From contig CAZSZS010000110.1 in the NCBI GenBank assembly GCA_964611275.1, positions 1 through 29,332 of the forward strand: DNA of 29,332 nt. Reading direction: 5' to 3'. Under the pieces are notes generated by a model. It saw nothing but the letters and a program-made list of their open reading frames with translations, was not told the DNA's origin and did no database searches. Of the stretch, positions 15,521 through 23,769 are shown one piece after another. Made by a program: the position numbers and the translations under genes. The stretch comes from WJMT01 sp964611275. Its GTDB lineage: Bacteria > Acidobacteriota > Aminicenantia > Aminicenantales > Aminicenantaceae. The stretch's first letter is position 1; each line of letters starts with the position of its first letter.

Positions 15521-17725
15521 TTAACGCTCTATCACTTCCGGTCTCAGATGTTCAATAAAAAATTCTATCCTTGCTTCTCCGTAACGTTCAAACCGGATCC
15601 CGTGTCTTTGTTCAGGATAGATCATCAAATCAAATTTTTTGTTGTGTTTTAAAAGCTCCTGAATCAGCTGGATGGTATTACCGGGATGAACATTGTTGTC
15701 AACAGCCCCGTGATGGATAGCAAGGTGGCCTTTGAGATCCTTTGCATAATTCATGCACGAGCCTTTTTGATATCCCTCCGGATTATCCTGGGGCCTTCTC
15801 ATGTATCTTTCGGTATAGATCGTGTCATAATTCCTCCAGTCAGTAACCGGCGCCCCGGCCACTCCCACATGAAAAACATCAGGAGCCTTCAGCAGGGCTA
15901 TGCATGTCAAATAACCTCCGTAAGAATGCCCGGAAATCCCTACTCTTTGACCATCGATGTAAGGCCTCTTCATGAGATATTGAACAGCAGCGACATGGTC
16001 AGCTAGTTCGATCTGTCCCAGGTTCATATACATCAGGTTCTGAAAATCCTTGCCTCTCCCTGATACTCCCCTGTGGTCTATGGAGGCAACAATAAAACCC
16101 AGTTGGGCAAGAGCCTGGTTGCGGTCGTTCATATTGAATCTGTTATAGATCATCTTGGCACCGGGCCCTCCGTAAACAGCCATGACCAAGGGGTATTTCT
16201 CCTTTTCATTAAAATGAGCCGGTTTATAAAGCACTCCATCCAACTGATATTTATTATCCGCTGATTCAAAAACAAAGTGCTCCGGTTTGATCAACTTGAG
16301 GTCTTTGAATTCTTTTGTGACCACGGAACGGCTGAGCTCTCTTATTTTTTCTCCGGCTGTTGTAAAAAGGCTGGCCTGCGGAGGTTCATCAAACGAAGAA
16401 AAAGTATCGACAAAATAATGACAGTCAGGAGACATGGATATAGAATGTGTGCCTGTTCCCTTGGATAACTTCTCAAAACCTTCCCCGTCCATTCCCACTC
16501 TGTAAAGATAAGACTCCATGCCTCTGTTTTCCTGTCCTGTGAAATAGACCCAGCCTCCCTCTTCGTCAACTCCGACCACGCGGTTCACAGGAAGTTTAGC
16601 ATCTGTTAACTGTCTGACAAGATTTCCTGAAATATCATAAAGATAAATCTCCCTCCATCCGCTCTTCTCCGAGGTCCAGATGAAATGTTTGTTGTCTTTT
16701 AAGAATCTGGGGTTATCTTGAGCCTCTATATAGCAGTCGTCTTTATCTCTGAGTATAAGCCTGGTTTCTCCTGTATCCGGATCAGCAGCGAATAATTCCA
16801 GCTCATTCTGAAGCCTGTTCAAACGCTGGTATGTAAAGTATTTTCCATCAGGGATCCATTTTCCATTAAAAAGATAGACATTTGTTTCCATGCCTGTCTC
16901 GATGCTTACGGTTTTCCCGCTTCTGACATCAACGATGTAAAACCCCACAATAGGATTGTTTTCACCTGACTTCGGGTAGCTCTGCATCTCAAGGGAAGGA
17001 GCCGGATCAATATCATGAACAATGGGGTATTTTTTCACGGGTTTTTCGTCAAACTCCATATAAGCGATCTTTGAGGAGTCAGGAGACCACCAGAAGGCCT
17101 CGTACTGGCCCAGTTCTTCGGGGTATACCCAATCCGGAAAACCCTTGCGCAGGTCTTTGTTTCCTCCTAGAGTCAGCGGTGTCTCGTTTTCCTCAAAATC
17201 CTTCATATAAAGATTGAAATCACGGATAAACGCTCTGTATTTAAGGGACGGAGACAACACTTCAGAATAGACCCTTCCCCGTACGCCCTCAAATTCCTTC
17301 TCAGGAACATAGGAAATCATTTCGCCGGAACCACTGTCATAAATAAACGCCTTGCTTTTGACTTGAAATCTTATCCGGATCCCGTTTTTGATAAATTCGA
17401 AATCCTCAAATGGAAGTTTGTCCAGATTTTTTCCTGTCAATTTATTATATTCGGAGATGATCCTTCCTTCATCAAACAGATTTTTTTTCTCTCCTGTTTT
17501 GATATCTATTTTTTTATAACTATTTCCTTCTTTGATATACAAACCGGTCCCGTCAGGAAGCCAGTTATATCTTTCTAGTCTCTCGGGCATTATTAAATCC
17601 CTGTCTTTCAATAATTTTTCGTACAGGGCCTTCCCTCGAATCTGAGCAAACGATACGGATGAAATCGAGAAAACAAATATCCCCACAAATAAAAGTATCA
17701 TCCTTTGCTTGCACTTCTTACTCAT
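15521..17725 (-). CDS. Secreted S9 family peptidase (dipeptidyl-peptidase IV-like)
   Basis: A 734-residue serine peptidase that should trim dipeptides from peptide N-termini outside the cytoplasm. The signal peptide is at about 9-27, a DPP4-type propeller covers about 30-480 (KAFIRDFNLYM, PSLEMQSYPKSGENNP, GWREIYLYD), and the alpha/beta-hydrolase domain covers 490-725. The catalytic triad is visible: Ser601 in GHSYGG, Asp676 in AVDNNVHP and His708 in EQRHGI. A DWVYPEELG motif near residue 200 resembles the double-Glu motif of DPP4. The start at 17725 is chosen for GGAGG 5 bases upstream; an ATG at 17770 would put 15 charged residues before the signal. The DAK2-DegV gene ends 60 bases upstream, so co-transcription is possible. 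Confidence 0.93.
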   Translation of the reverse strand: MSKKCKQRMILLFVGIFVFSISSVSFAQIRGKALYEKLLKDRDLIMPERLERYNWLPDGTGLYIKEGNSYKKIDIKTGEKKNLFDEGRIISEYNKLTGKNLDKLPFEDFEFIKNGIRIRFQVKSKAFIYDSGSGEMISYVPEKEFEGVRGRVYSEVLSPSLKYRAFIRDFNLYMKDFEENETPLTLGGNKDLRKGFPDWVYPEELGQYEAFWWSPDSSKIAYMEFDEKPVKKYPIVHDIDPAPSLEMQSYPKSGENNPIVGFYIVDVRSGKTVSIETGMETNVYLFNGKWIPDGKYFTYQRLNRLQNELELFAADPDTGETRLILRDKDDCYIEAQDNPRFLKDNKHFIWTSEKSGWREIYLYDISGNLVRQLTDAKLPVNRVVGVDEEGGWVYFTGQENRGMESYLYRVGMDGEGFEKLSKGTGTHSISMSPDCHYFVDTFSSFDEPPQASLFTTAGEKIRELSRSVVTKEFKDLKLIKPEHFVFESADNKYQLDGVLYKPAHFNEKEKYPLVMAVYGGPGAKMIYNRFNMNDRNQALAQLGFIVASIDHRGVSGRGKDFQNLMYMNLGQIELADHVAAVQYLMKRPYIDGQRVGISGHSYGGYLTCIALLKAPDVFHVGVAGAPVTDWRNYDTIYTERYMRRPQDNPEGYQKGSCMNYAKDLKGHLAIHHGAVDNNVHPGNTIQLIQELLKHNKKFDLMIYPEQRHGIRFERYGEARIEFFIEHLRPEVIER

Positions 17726-17785
17726 TGATGCCTCCGTAAAATTTTTCATGGTTCCGTTTTTTTTAATCATTGCCTTGAAGCGAGA

Positions 17786-19579
17786 CTAATCACTCTTAAG
17801 CACGGCCACGCCAATAGTGCCAGGACCCGCATGAGCCCCTAATACTGGGGCTGCGTTCATGACCATCACAGGAACTTTTTTTGTTTCTTGCTTTATTCTT
17901 TCCGCAATTCTCTTCCCTGAAGCCAGCGCATTAACGTGGGCCACCGCGGTTAAAAACCCCTGATTTAAAAGGCCCCCCTCTTTTTCCATCTTACTAAACA
18001 CCAGTGATAAGACCTTTTCCTCAAGTTTTTTCCTTCCTCTTGTTTTCCCTATGGGTATAAGGACTCCTTCTTGATCCAGCTTCAGAATAGGGTTTATATT
18101 GAGTATTTTTGCCAGTAACCCCTTGGTCTTTGTTATTCTTCCCCCTTTGATAAGATATTTCAAATCGGGAATCCCTATAAATATTTCTATTTCTCTTATG
18201 GCTTTCTCAACTTTTTTTATAACCGCTTCATACCCTATCCCTTTTTTTAATGACTCAATTATTTCCAGCACAATCAATCCCAGCCCTACGGAAAGATTTT
18301 TGCTGTTCAGCACCTTTATCTTTTGGGTACTGACGCTTTTGGCAGCCTGAAGAGCTGTGTGAAAAGTCCCGCTGAGTGCGCCGGCCAAATGTATGGAAAG
18401 AATGGACCGGTACTGGTAAAGAAGGTTTGTATATACTTTTGTAAAATCCTTAACCGAAGGTTTTGATGTTTTCGGGATTTCAGGAGAAGATTCCAGTATA
18501 TCGTAGAATTCTTCCGGGATAATATCGACTTTATCCGTATACACCCTATCCGCTGCATGGAATTTAACCGGCACAAAATAGAGGTCATGATTTTCCACAT
18601 ATTTTTCAGGAATATCGCAGGTCGTATCACTCACTATGGCGAGAGGCTTTTTTTTCTCTGGAGGAAGATCTCTGGAGCAGTCCAGGATTCTCTCAGACGT
18701 TATGTTCCCGAATTTGGATACACAAGACAATATTTTCTTTGGGTCCTGTGCTCTCATATGGATCTTTGCAAAATTTAAGGAACCATAAAATATCAGATCG
18801 CTCCCTAATGAATTGAGTTCCTCCACTAAATCCACACGGTTGAGATTTTCTTTTCTGACACAGCACTCCACACAAAAGCCGTGCTGCTGCATTTTCTCTT
18901 CGGATTCCAGTCTCTGCTCAACACGGCTTGCTTTCTTGAACTCGTTAGTGACCTCTCCCTTTTCAATATAATTCAGGATCCCTTCAAGAAAATACACAAA
19001 GGCTTTTCCTCCTGCATCTACGACCCCGTTTTTTTTCAAAACATCTAACTGCTCAGGAGTCTTTTTTAGAGCCAAAACAGCTTCTTTATACGACTCTTCC
19101 AAGAGAACATGGAAATCATCTGTTTCTGAAACCAATTTTTTTATATGTTCAGCCCAGGCTTTCATCACTGAAAGAGCGGTCCCTTCCACAGGATTTTCAA
19201 ACGACAGGTACACCCTCTCCACGGCTTTTCCCGCAGCCGCCGCAAAATCTCTGACCAAAATCCTATCGAAATTTCTAAATCCTTCCTCAAATCCTGATAA
19301 AAATTCAGAAAATACCGTACCGGAATATCCCAATGCAGAGGATTCGACGACCTCGGCGATCCTGCGGCTGCTTTGACTGAGGGAAGCCCCAAGGAACAGC
19401 TCTTTTGAGCCTATATGCTGAAACGTCTCTTTCAGGTTGGAACCTGTGTCATTATCAGGAATAGGAAACACATTTATCTTATTAATCTCTTTGACATGAA
19501 AGACCACTTCTTGACAGCCTTTTAAAACAGCACGCGCGTAGCGCACGCCGTCAAGATAGTGTATTTTGATGTTTTTCAC
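17786..19579 (-). CDS. DAK2-DegV fusion: single-chain fatty-acid-kinase-like protein
   Basis: A 597-residue protein joining two halves that are separate in Firmicutes. Residues 8-205 are a DAK2/DhaL nucleotide domain with NVFPIPDNDTGSN (37-48; the family usually has PDGDTG) and VVDAGG (186-191). Residues about 225-305 match the FakA middle domain, with Cys236 in GFCVECC at the expected nucleophile place. Residues 313-597 are a DegV/FakB fatty-acid-binding domain: VSDTTCDIP (317-324), GALSGTF (400-406, Ser403), GGRI (479-482) and GAHAGPG (581-587). The family role is phosphorylation of fatty acids for lipid synthesis. The start is GTG at 19579 without a good ribosome site, but upstream residues are needed for the fold. 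It lies between larE (46 bases) and the S9 peptidase (60 bases). Confidence 0.9.
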   Translation of the reverse strand: MKNIKIHYLDGVRYARAVLKGCQEVVFHVKEINKINVFPIPDNDTGSNLKETFQHIGSKELFLGASLSQSSRRIAEVVESSALGYSGTVFSEFLSGFEEGFRNFDRILVRDFAAAAGKAVERVYLSFENPVEGTALSVMKAWAEHIKKLVSETDDFHVLLEESYKEAVLALKKTPEQLDVLKKNGVVDAGGKAFVYFLEGILNYIEKGEVTNEFKKASRVEQRLESEEKMQQHGFCVECCVRKENLNRVDLVEELNSLGSDLIFYGSLNFAKIHMRAQDPKKILSCVSKFGNITSERILDCSRDLPPEKKKPLAIVSDTTCDIPEKYVENHDLYFVPVKFHAADRVYTDKVDIIPEEFYDILESSPEIPKTSKPSVKDFTKVYTNLLYQYRSILSIHLAGALSGTFHTALQAAKSVSTQKIKVLNSKNLSVGLGLIVLEIIESLKKGIGYEAVIKKVEKAIREIEIFIGIPDLKYLIKGGRITKTKGLLAKILNINPILKLDQEGVLIPIGKTRGRKKLEEKVLSLVFSKMEKEGGLLNQGFLTAVAHVNALASGKRIAERIKQETKKVPVMVMNAAPVLGAHAGPGTIGVAVLKSD

Positions 19580-19625
19580 TTTAAGTTAATCATATCATGA
19601 TAAACTTTTAAAACATAAAAAAAAA

Positions 19626-20444
19626 TCACTCTGCCCGGCCATTCTCATCCATACTCCCGGTCCTGTAACCTTTTAAATCCAAGGAGACATAAGTGTAGCC
19701 TATCTGGCCAAGTCTCTTTAATATTTTTGCCCTTACCGGTTCTTTCGTCAGAACTCCCATATCATCTGGTAATACTTCTATTCTTGCTGTGTTCCCGTGG
19801 TGCCTCACTCTGCACTGGCTTATTCCAAGCTGACGAATAAAATCCTCAGACTCCTCGATCATTGAAAGAGTCCCTGCTAGAATCCGTGTATGATAAGGAA
19901 TCCTTGTCGCAAGGCAGGACTGGGAAGGCTTATTCCAGGTGCTCAGGTTTCTCTCCCTTGACAGCTCTCTTATGTCCTGTTTAGTCAAACCTGCCTTGAT
20001 GAGCGGAGTTGAAATAATGAGTTCCCGGCACGCTTTCATTCCCGGCCTGTAAAAGTTCTTGTCAGCAAAATTCTCACCGCATGCCACATTTTTACAGCCT
20101 CTGTCCTCTGCTGTCTTTTTCAGCCGGGAGAACAGGGCTTTTTTACAATAATAGCATCTTTGAGGAGAATTCTTGACAAAATTTCTGTTATCAAGCAGTT
20201 TTAAGTCGATCACTTCGTGCGGGATGCCTATTTCCTTGGCTATTTTTCGAGCTTCTTGAATCTCAAAACGCGAATGGACTTCAGTAGAAAAAGTCACGGC
20301 CAGGGCTTTATCGCCCAAAACTTCACAGGCTGCACTGGCTAGAAAGCTGCTGTCCACTCCTCCTGAAAAAGCAATCACAAGGCTCCCCATGGAGCTCAAT
20401 TCCTGCTTGAGTTTTCTGAGTTTCCTTGTGTTTTCCTCCCTCAT
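19626..20444 (-). CDS. larE: LarE-type pyridinium sulfur transferase, three-cysteine class
   Basis: LarE adds sulfur to the pyridinium ring of the nickel-pincer cofactor precursor used by lactate racemase and related enzymes. The 272-residue protein has the PP-loop SGGVDSS (27-33), the family signature RPGMKACRELI, PSQSCLATRIPY with Cys177, and a C-terminal YVSLDLKGYRTGSM. Besides Cys177, Cys97 and Cys100 (RCYYC) are present. The sacrificial-cysteine enzyme of Lactiplantibacillus has only the Cys177 equivalent, whereas three cysteines mark the [4Fe-4S] LarE type that can work catalytically. No larA, larB or larC is in the window. A GGGAGG sits inside the first codons, so the true start is somewhat uncertain; the ATG at 20444 fits the family N-terminus. 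Confidence 0.9.
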   Translation of the reverse strand: MREENTRKLRKLKQELSSMGSLVIAFSGGVDSSFLASAACEVLGDKALAVTFSTEVHSRFEIQEARKIAKEIGIPHEVIDLKLLDNRNFVKNSPQRCYYCKKALFSRLKKTAEDRGCKNVACGENFADKNFYRPGMKACRELIISTPLIKAGLTKQDIRELSRERNLSTWNKPSQSCLATRIPYHTRILAGTLSMIEESEDFIRQLGISQCRVRHHGNTARIEVLPDDMGVLTKEPVRAKILKRLGQIGYTYVSLDLKGYRTGSMDENGRAE

Positions 20445-20551
20445 CTTCTCATAACCGTTTCTGTCAAGCCAGTTTAAAACAAAATGGAAATATTTTAAAG
20501 TGAAATGGAAAAAAGGATTTGAATGCTACGTGAGAAAAACGGGCTTACGTC

Positions 20552-21106
20552 TCACTCATAACTAACACCATCAACCCGAATCACTGGATTTAAAATGAAA
20601 AATCCGGATTGACCGGCTTTCACAACGTGAATAGAATTTTCCGCATCAAAATCAAGCGTTACGGTGATCTCTCCGTCTTCAGTCACTTCGAATTCCACAT
20701 TTATTTTGATCTCCATGCTAGGAACCTTTAATTCATACTCAACGCCCCCCACAATGATCCTTGCAGACTCCAACACCATTCTGATACCAGTATAATGACC
20801 GGCCTCAAGATATGTCTCCACAAGTGGCTGTGGATTATCCTTGAGTTCAAGAAGCTCAAATTCTGTTTCCTCATCGAGAACCACAATGTAATTATCCGAG
20901 GAAGCTTTTTTTACCGCCACTTCACTCACAGTGATATAAATCGCTTCCACATCGCTTAAATCCAAAGGAGCGTCTGTGAGCATCAAACGGAAAAAACCCT
21001 TATCCACCGACAGTGAAGAATCGTTAGAAAGAGGAGATTCGCAATTATGGGTGCTAAAAGTTAAAATTAAGAGAAACAGCCACAGAATAATATGGTTTCT
21101 TTTCAT
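20552..21106 (-). CDS. DUF4382 domain lipoprotein
   Basis: A 184-residue exported protein. The hydrophobic leader (about 6-18) and Cys22 suggest a lipoprotein, although the residues before Cys are not an ideal lipobox. The rest matches the DUF4382 pattern: GFFRLMLTDAPLDLSDVEAIYITVSEVAVKK-like opening (segment 38-67), a middle strand with GHYTGIRMVLESARI, and an ending FILNPVIRVDG. The domain is a beta-sandwich of unknown role common in Bacteroidota and Acidobacteriota-type genomes. AGGGAT precedes the ATG. It lies 104 bases after the LapA-like gene, so it may have its own promoter, though none is clear. Confidence 0.85.
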   Translation of the reverse strand: MKRNHIILWLFLLILTFSTHNCESPLSNDSSLSVDKGFFRLMLTDAPLDLSDVEAIYITVSEVAVKKASSDNYIVVLDEETEFELLELKDNPQPLVETYLEAGHYTGIRMVLESARIIVGGVEYELKVPSMEIKINVEFEVTEDGEITVTLDFDAENSIHVVKAGQSGFFILNPVIRVDGVSYE

Positions 21107-21210
21107 CTTTCTATCCCTTTAGTCGTAATGAGGGTCTGATATTATGAAAAAAACATAAAATCGCCATACAGAGTGACCCGTAGGCATATCCTCTTTATTT
21201 TCCGAAAAAG

Positions 21211-21393
21211 CTACTTGCGCCCCAATAAAAAACCCACTACAAACCCAATAAAGAGAAGACCTAATATCATGATGATTCTTGAAGCACTGACTGTCCAGAA
21301 AAGAAGTTGGATGGTCACATCTTTAGAATTTTGTAATATGAATATCAAAGAAATGACCGATAGAACCAGAATAACAATGACTTTAGGTTTCAT
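21211..21393 (-). CDS. Small LapA-domain (DUF1049) membrane protein
   Basis: A 60-residue protein with two hydrophobic helices (about 4-20 and 38-57) joined by the family linker FILQNSKDVTIQLLFW, which matches the LapA/DUF1049 signature (QNxxxVxxxFLxW). In E. coli LapA acts with LapB in controlling lipopolysaccharide synthesis. Here the gene stands 25 bases after the CPBP gene with GGAGGG before the ATG, and no LapB-like TPR gene adjoins it. The basic GRK ending follows the second helix. Confidence 0.85.
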   Translation of the reverse strand: MKPKVIVILVLSVISLIFILQNSKDVTIQLLFWTVSASRIIMILGLLFIGFVVGFLLGRK

Positions 21394-21418
21394 GTGATTT
21401 GCCCTCCTGTCTTTATTA

Positions 21419-22099
21419 TCATAATGGAAATATGAGAAAAATCAATACATCCCAAACAGCGTGACTGACAGCGACCAAAAGCACCGACCTCTTCCATAAG
21501 AAGAGTCCTCCCCAGAACAATCCGCATACAGCCGCAGCCAACACAAGGATAACATTGCCGCTTCCCAAATGAACAACGGCATACATGATAACACATAAAA
21601 GAAACCCTGAATATTTTCCGAACCTCCTCTCCCAGTTTCTCTGAAGAAAGCCCCGCCAAAACAACTCCTCCCCGGGGCCTATCACTAACGCCATAAGAAA
21701 CATGATCTTTAACAAAGAACTCCCCTGTTTTAAGCTGTAAATGCTGTCAATGTTTCCTTCTGCAAAATGAAAAATAATCCGGGAGAATTCCCCGGCTGCA
21801 TAAAAAATCCCGTACAGGAAAACCGCAGATAAGATCCCCAAAGCTATTTTCTTGCCTGAACCCGATTGAAAATCTTTCTTTAGATGATCTTTATAGGAAG
21901 GATCAAAAAGCAAACAAAAGGAAACCAGAATCACGATGTTCAGACTCACCCACCACCAAAAATCCAAAAATCCAAAATTTTGAAAGACAAACAGAGGAAA
22001 AAAAAGGGCGCAGGCTAAAAAAAAGGGCAGGATAACAGTTGAAGACAATTTGTTTTGTTGTGTTTGCTTCAAATCCGGCTCAATATCAAATGCAGCCAT
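21419..22099 (-). CDS. CPBP family intramembrane metalloprotease
   Basis: A 226-residue polytopic protein of the CAAX protease/bacteriocin-processing (CPBP) family. About six to seven hydrophobic segments are visible, from residue 20 to the end. Family motifs are present: GEELFWRGFLQR near residue 143 (EExxxR, metal and catalytic base), a His in YAVVHLG, and a final SHAVWD motif near residue 212. The substrate is unknown. It overlaps the 3' end of the prenyltransferase gene by 31 bases, so translation is probably coupled. The pairing with a prenyltransferase is notable because CAAX proteases in eukaryotes act on prenylated proteins, but UbiA enzymes make quinones or lipids, so a direct link is not established. 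Confidence 0.88.
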   Translation of the reverse strand: MAAFDIEPDLKQTQQNKLSSTVILPFFLACALFFPLFVFQNFGFLDFWWWVSLNIVILVSFCLLFDPSYKDHLKKDFQSGSGKKIALGILSAVFLYGIFYAAGEFSRIIFHFAEGNIDSIYSLKQGSSLLKIMFLMALVIGPGEELFWRGFLQRNWERRFGKYSGFLLCVIMYAVVHLGSGNVILVLAAAVCGLFWGGLFLWKRSVLLVAVSHAVWDVLIFLIFPL

Positions 22100-23013
22100 A
22101 CAGCTGCTGTGGAAAGAATCCCAAAAATGAGATTGTGTTTTGAAGTGGCTCCATCAAGCACCACAAAATCCATGGGGCGTTTAGGTTTGTGTCTCTGCGC
22201 CGCTCTTTTTAAAAGATGGGCCGCATTAGGAACGGAGAGGAAAACGACCAAAAAAGCCCACGGCATGGAGGGCATCCCTGTCTTCAAGATTCTGGGCAAA
22301 ACAACAAATAACAGAACCACACCAAAGGGCCCGAGAATGAGGAAATAATAATAGACAAGAGAACCTCTGTCCCCCAAAATCGATGCGATAGTCCTGACCC
22401 TCTTTTGGGTATCAGATGTCATATCGCGCCAGTTATTCGCATGAAGAATGGCGCTAACGAGCATGGCCATGGGAATGGTCCATAATACGGGAAGCCAAGA
22501 AAATTCTTTTGTCTGCACAACCCATGCTCCCAGAGAACCGAGAATTCCAAAATCTAGAAAAACAGCCAGGTCACCAAACGCATTGTATTTCAAAAGAGTA
22601 TAAAAAATCCCTATCACAACGCCTATGGCTCCGATGACCAACAGTATCTTACCTGTCATAAAAACCAGAATGATCCCTATAGCTGACCCGGCAACAAAGA
22701 GGGCCACAGCTCCTGCAGCCACTTTATTCCCGCTCAGCCAGCCCCTGGATACAGCGCCACTTACAGGACTTATGTTTCTGTCAAGACCACGCCTGTAATC
22801 GAAAACATCACTCAGCATATTAGCGGCAGAGTGAAGGATGACCATTGCTAAAAGAGCCAGAAAAAAACGGAAAAACCTCAGGGAAGTTCCATAAAAAACA
22901 ACCGCAAGCGACGTTCCGAATATCACCGGCATGGTCGATGCGGGCAGCGCCCACGGTCTCATGGCAATGATCCATTTTTTCAAAAAAGGAACCTTCATTT
23001 TTTCTGTTTCCAT
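22069..23013 (-). CDS. UbiA-family prenyltransferase (MenA-like)
   Basis: A polytopic enzyme of 314 residues that should attach a polyprenyl chain to an aromatic or naphthoate acceptor in the membrane. The two diphosphate-binding motifs are clear: NMLSDVFDY near residue 65 (NxxxDxxxD type) and NNWRDMTSDTQKRVRT near residue 190, whose NNxRDxxxD...RT form is typical of menaquinone-forming MenA. The RPWALPAS near residue 20 also matches MenA. The ATG at 23013 is preferred (AAAGG upstream); a GTG at 23055 would add fourteen residues without a ribosome site. No other menaquinone genes are present. The gene lies 57 bases after the ABC ATPase and overlaps the CPBP gene. Confidence 0.87.
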   Translation of the reverse strand: METEKMKVPFLKKWIIAMRPWALPASTMPVIFGTSLAVVFYGTSLRFFRFFLALLAMVILHSAANMLSDVFDYRRGLDRNISPVSGAVSRGWLSGNKVAAGAVALFVAGSAIGIILVFMTGKILLVIGAIGVVIGIFYTLLKYNAFGDLAVFLDFGILGSLGAWVVQTKEFSWLPVLWTIPMAMLVSAILHANNWRDMTSDTQKRVRTIASILGDRGSLVYYYFLILGPFGVVLLFVVLPRILKTGMPSMPWAFLVVFLSVPNAAHLLKRAAQRHKPKRPMDFVVLDGATSKHNLIFGILSTAAVWLHLILSRI

Positions 23014-23070
23014 GTGTTTAACCTTTATTATACACAAAGAGAAGGGATGCTTCACTTCTCTTTTCCGTAT

Positions 23071-23769
23071 TCATAATGATTTCCCTTTTGATATGGCTTC
23101 CAGCAAAAAAAGCCTCTCTTCCGCTCCGCCAGGTAGGTCATCATGTATAAAAACGCCGCCGTTTTTTATAGCCCACGCCTCTGACGCCCTTTCAATAAAA
23201 GGTTCTATAGTATGTGAGACAACCACTATAGAAGCTCCTGCTTTTTTTCGCTTGAATATCCATTCCAGTATTTCTTTCTGGATGTTCCGGTCCATTCCCT
23301 CCAAAGGCTCATCCAAAAAAATGTGCTCTGGCTCTCCGATCAAAAGGGCGGAAAAAACAGCCCGTCTTCTCTGTCCCATTGAAAGTTCACGAACTGTTCG
23401 AGAGGCTACATGCTGAAGACCAAAAAACTCAAGCGTCTCATCAGCTCTTGACAGTGGCTCATTCCTCAGCCTGCAGACAAGATACAAGATTTCCTTGATA
23501 GTAGCATAAGGAGTGAGGTCAGGCTGTTCAGGAAGATAAGCAAGGCTCTTCCGTGCTTCCACTTCCTTTTTCCAAAGGTCCAGTCCACTGACAAAGACAC
23601 ATCCTGAATCCGGTCTTTCAACTCCTGAGATAATCTTAAGAAGCGTGCTTTTTCCGCACCCGTTAGGTCCCAGTAGCAAAGTGAGCCCTTGAGACAATGT
23701 CACATTCACTTTATCCAAAACAGGCTCATCTTTCTCATAAGAGAAACTCACGTCTCTTAACTCTATCAT
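23071..23769 (-). CDS. ABC transporter ATP-binding protein
   Basis: A 232-residue nucleotide-binding subunit with all motifs: Walker A GPNGCGKS (34-41), Q-loop Gln82, signature LSMGQ (129-133), Walker B IFLDE (150-154) and the switch histidine in VVVSH near residue 180. Its form (CcmA/export type) goes with drug, lipid or heme exporters. The start codon overlaps the stop of the membrane-protein gene (23766-23769, ATGA), so the two form a transporter. The substrate is unknown; the next gene makes a membrane prenyltransferase. Confidence 0.95.
   Translation of the reverse strand: MIELRDVSFSYEKDEPVLDKVNVTLSQGLTLLLGPNGCGKSTLLKIISGVERPDSGCVFVSGLDLWKKEVEARKSLAYLPEQPDLTPYATIKEILYLVCRLRNEPLSRADETLEFFGLQHVASRTVRELSMGQRRRAVFSALLIGEPEHIFLDEPLEGMDRNIQKEILEWIFKRKKAGASIVVVSHTIEPFIERASEAWAIKNGGVFIHDDLPGGAEERLFLLEAISKGKSL

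Noticed and set aside
17726..17770. ATG at 17770 as the S9 peptidase start
   Set aside because: It puts fifteen polar residues before the signal peptide, whereas the ATG at 17725 has GGAGG at 5 bases.
20530..20551. GTGAGA/TCTCAC inverted repeat near the DUF4382 stop as a terminator
   Set aside because: The stem is 6 bp with a long loop and there is no T tract after it in the direction of the gene.
22931..23416. 161-codon open frame on the + strand
   Set aside because: It is antisense to the ABC ATPase, with intact Walker B and signature motifs, and to the prenyltransferase start.
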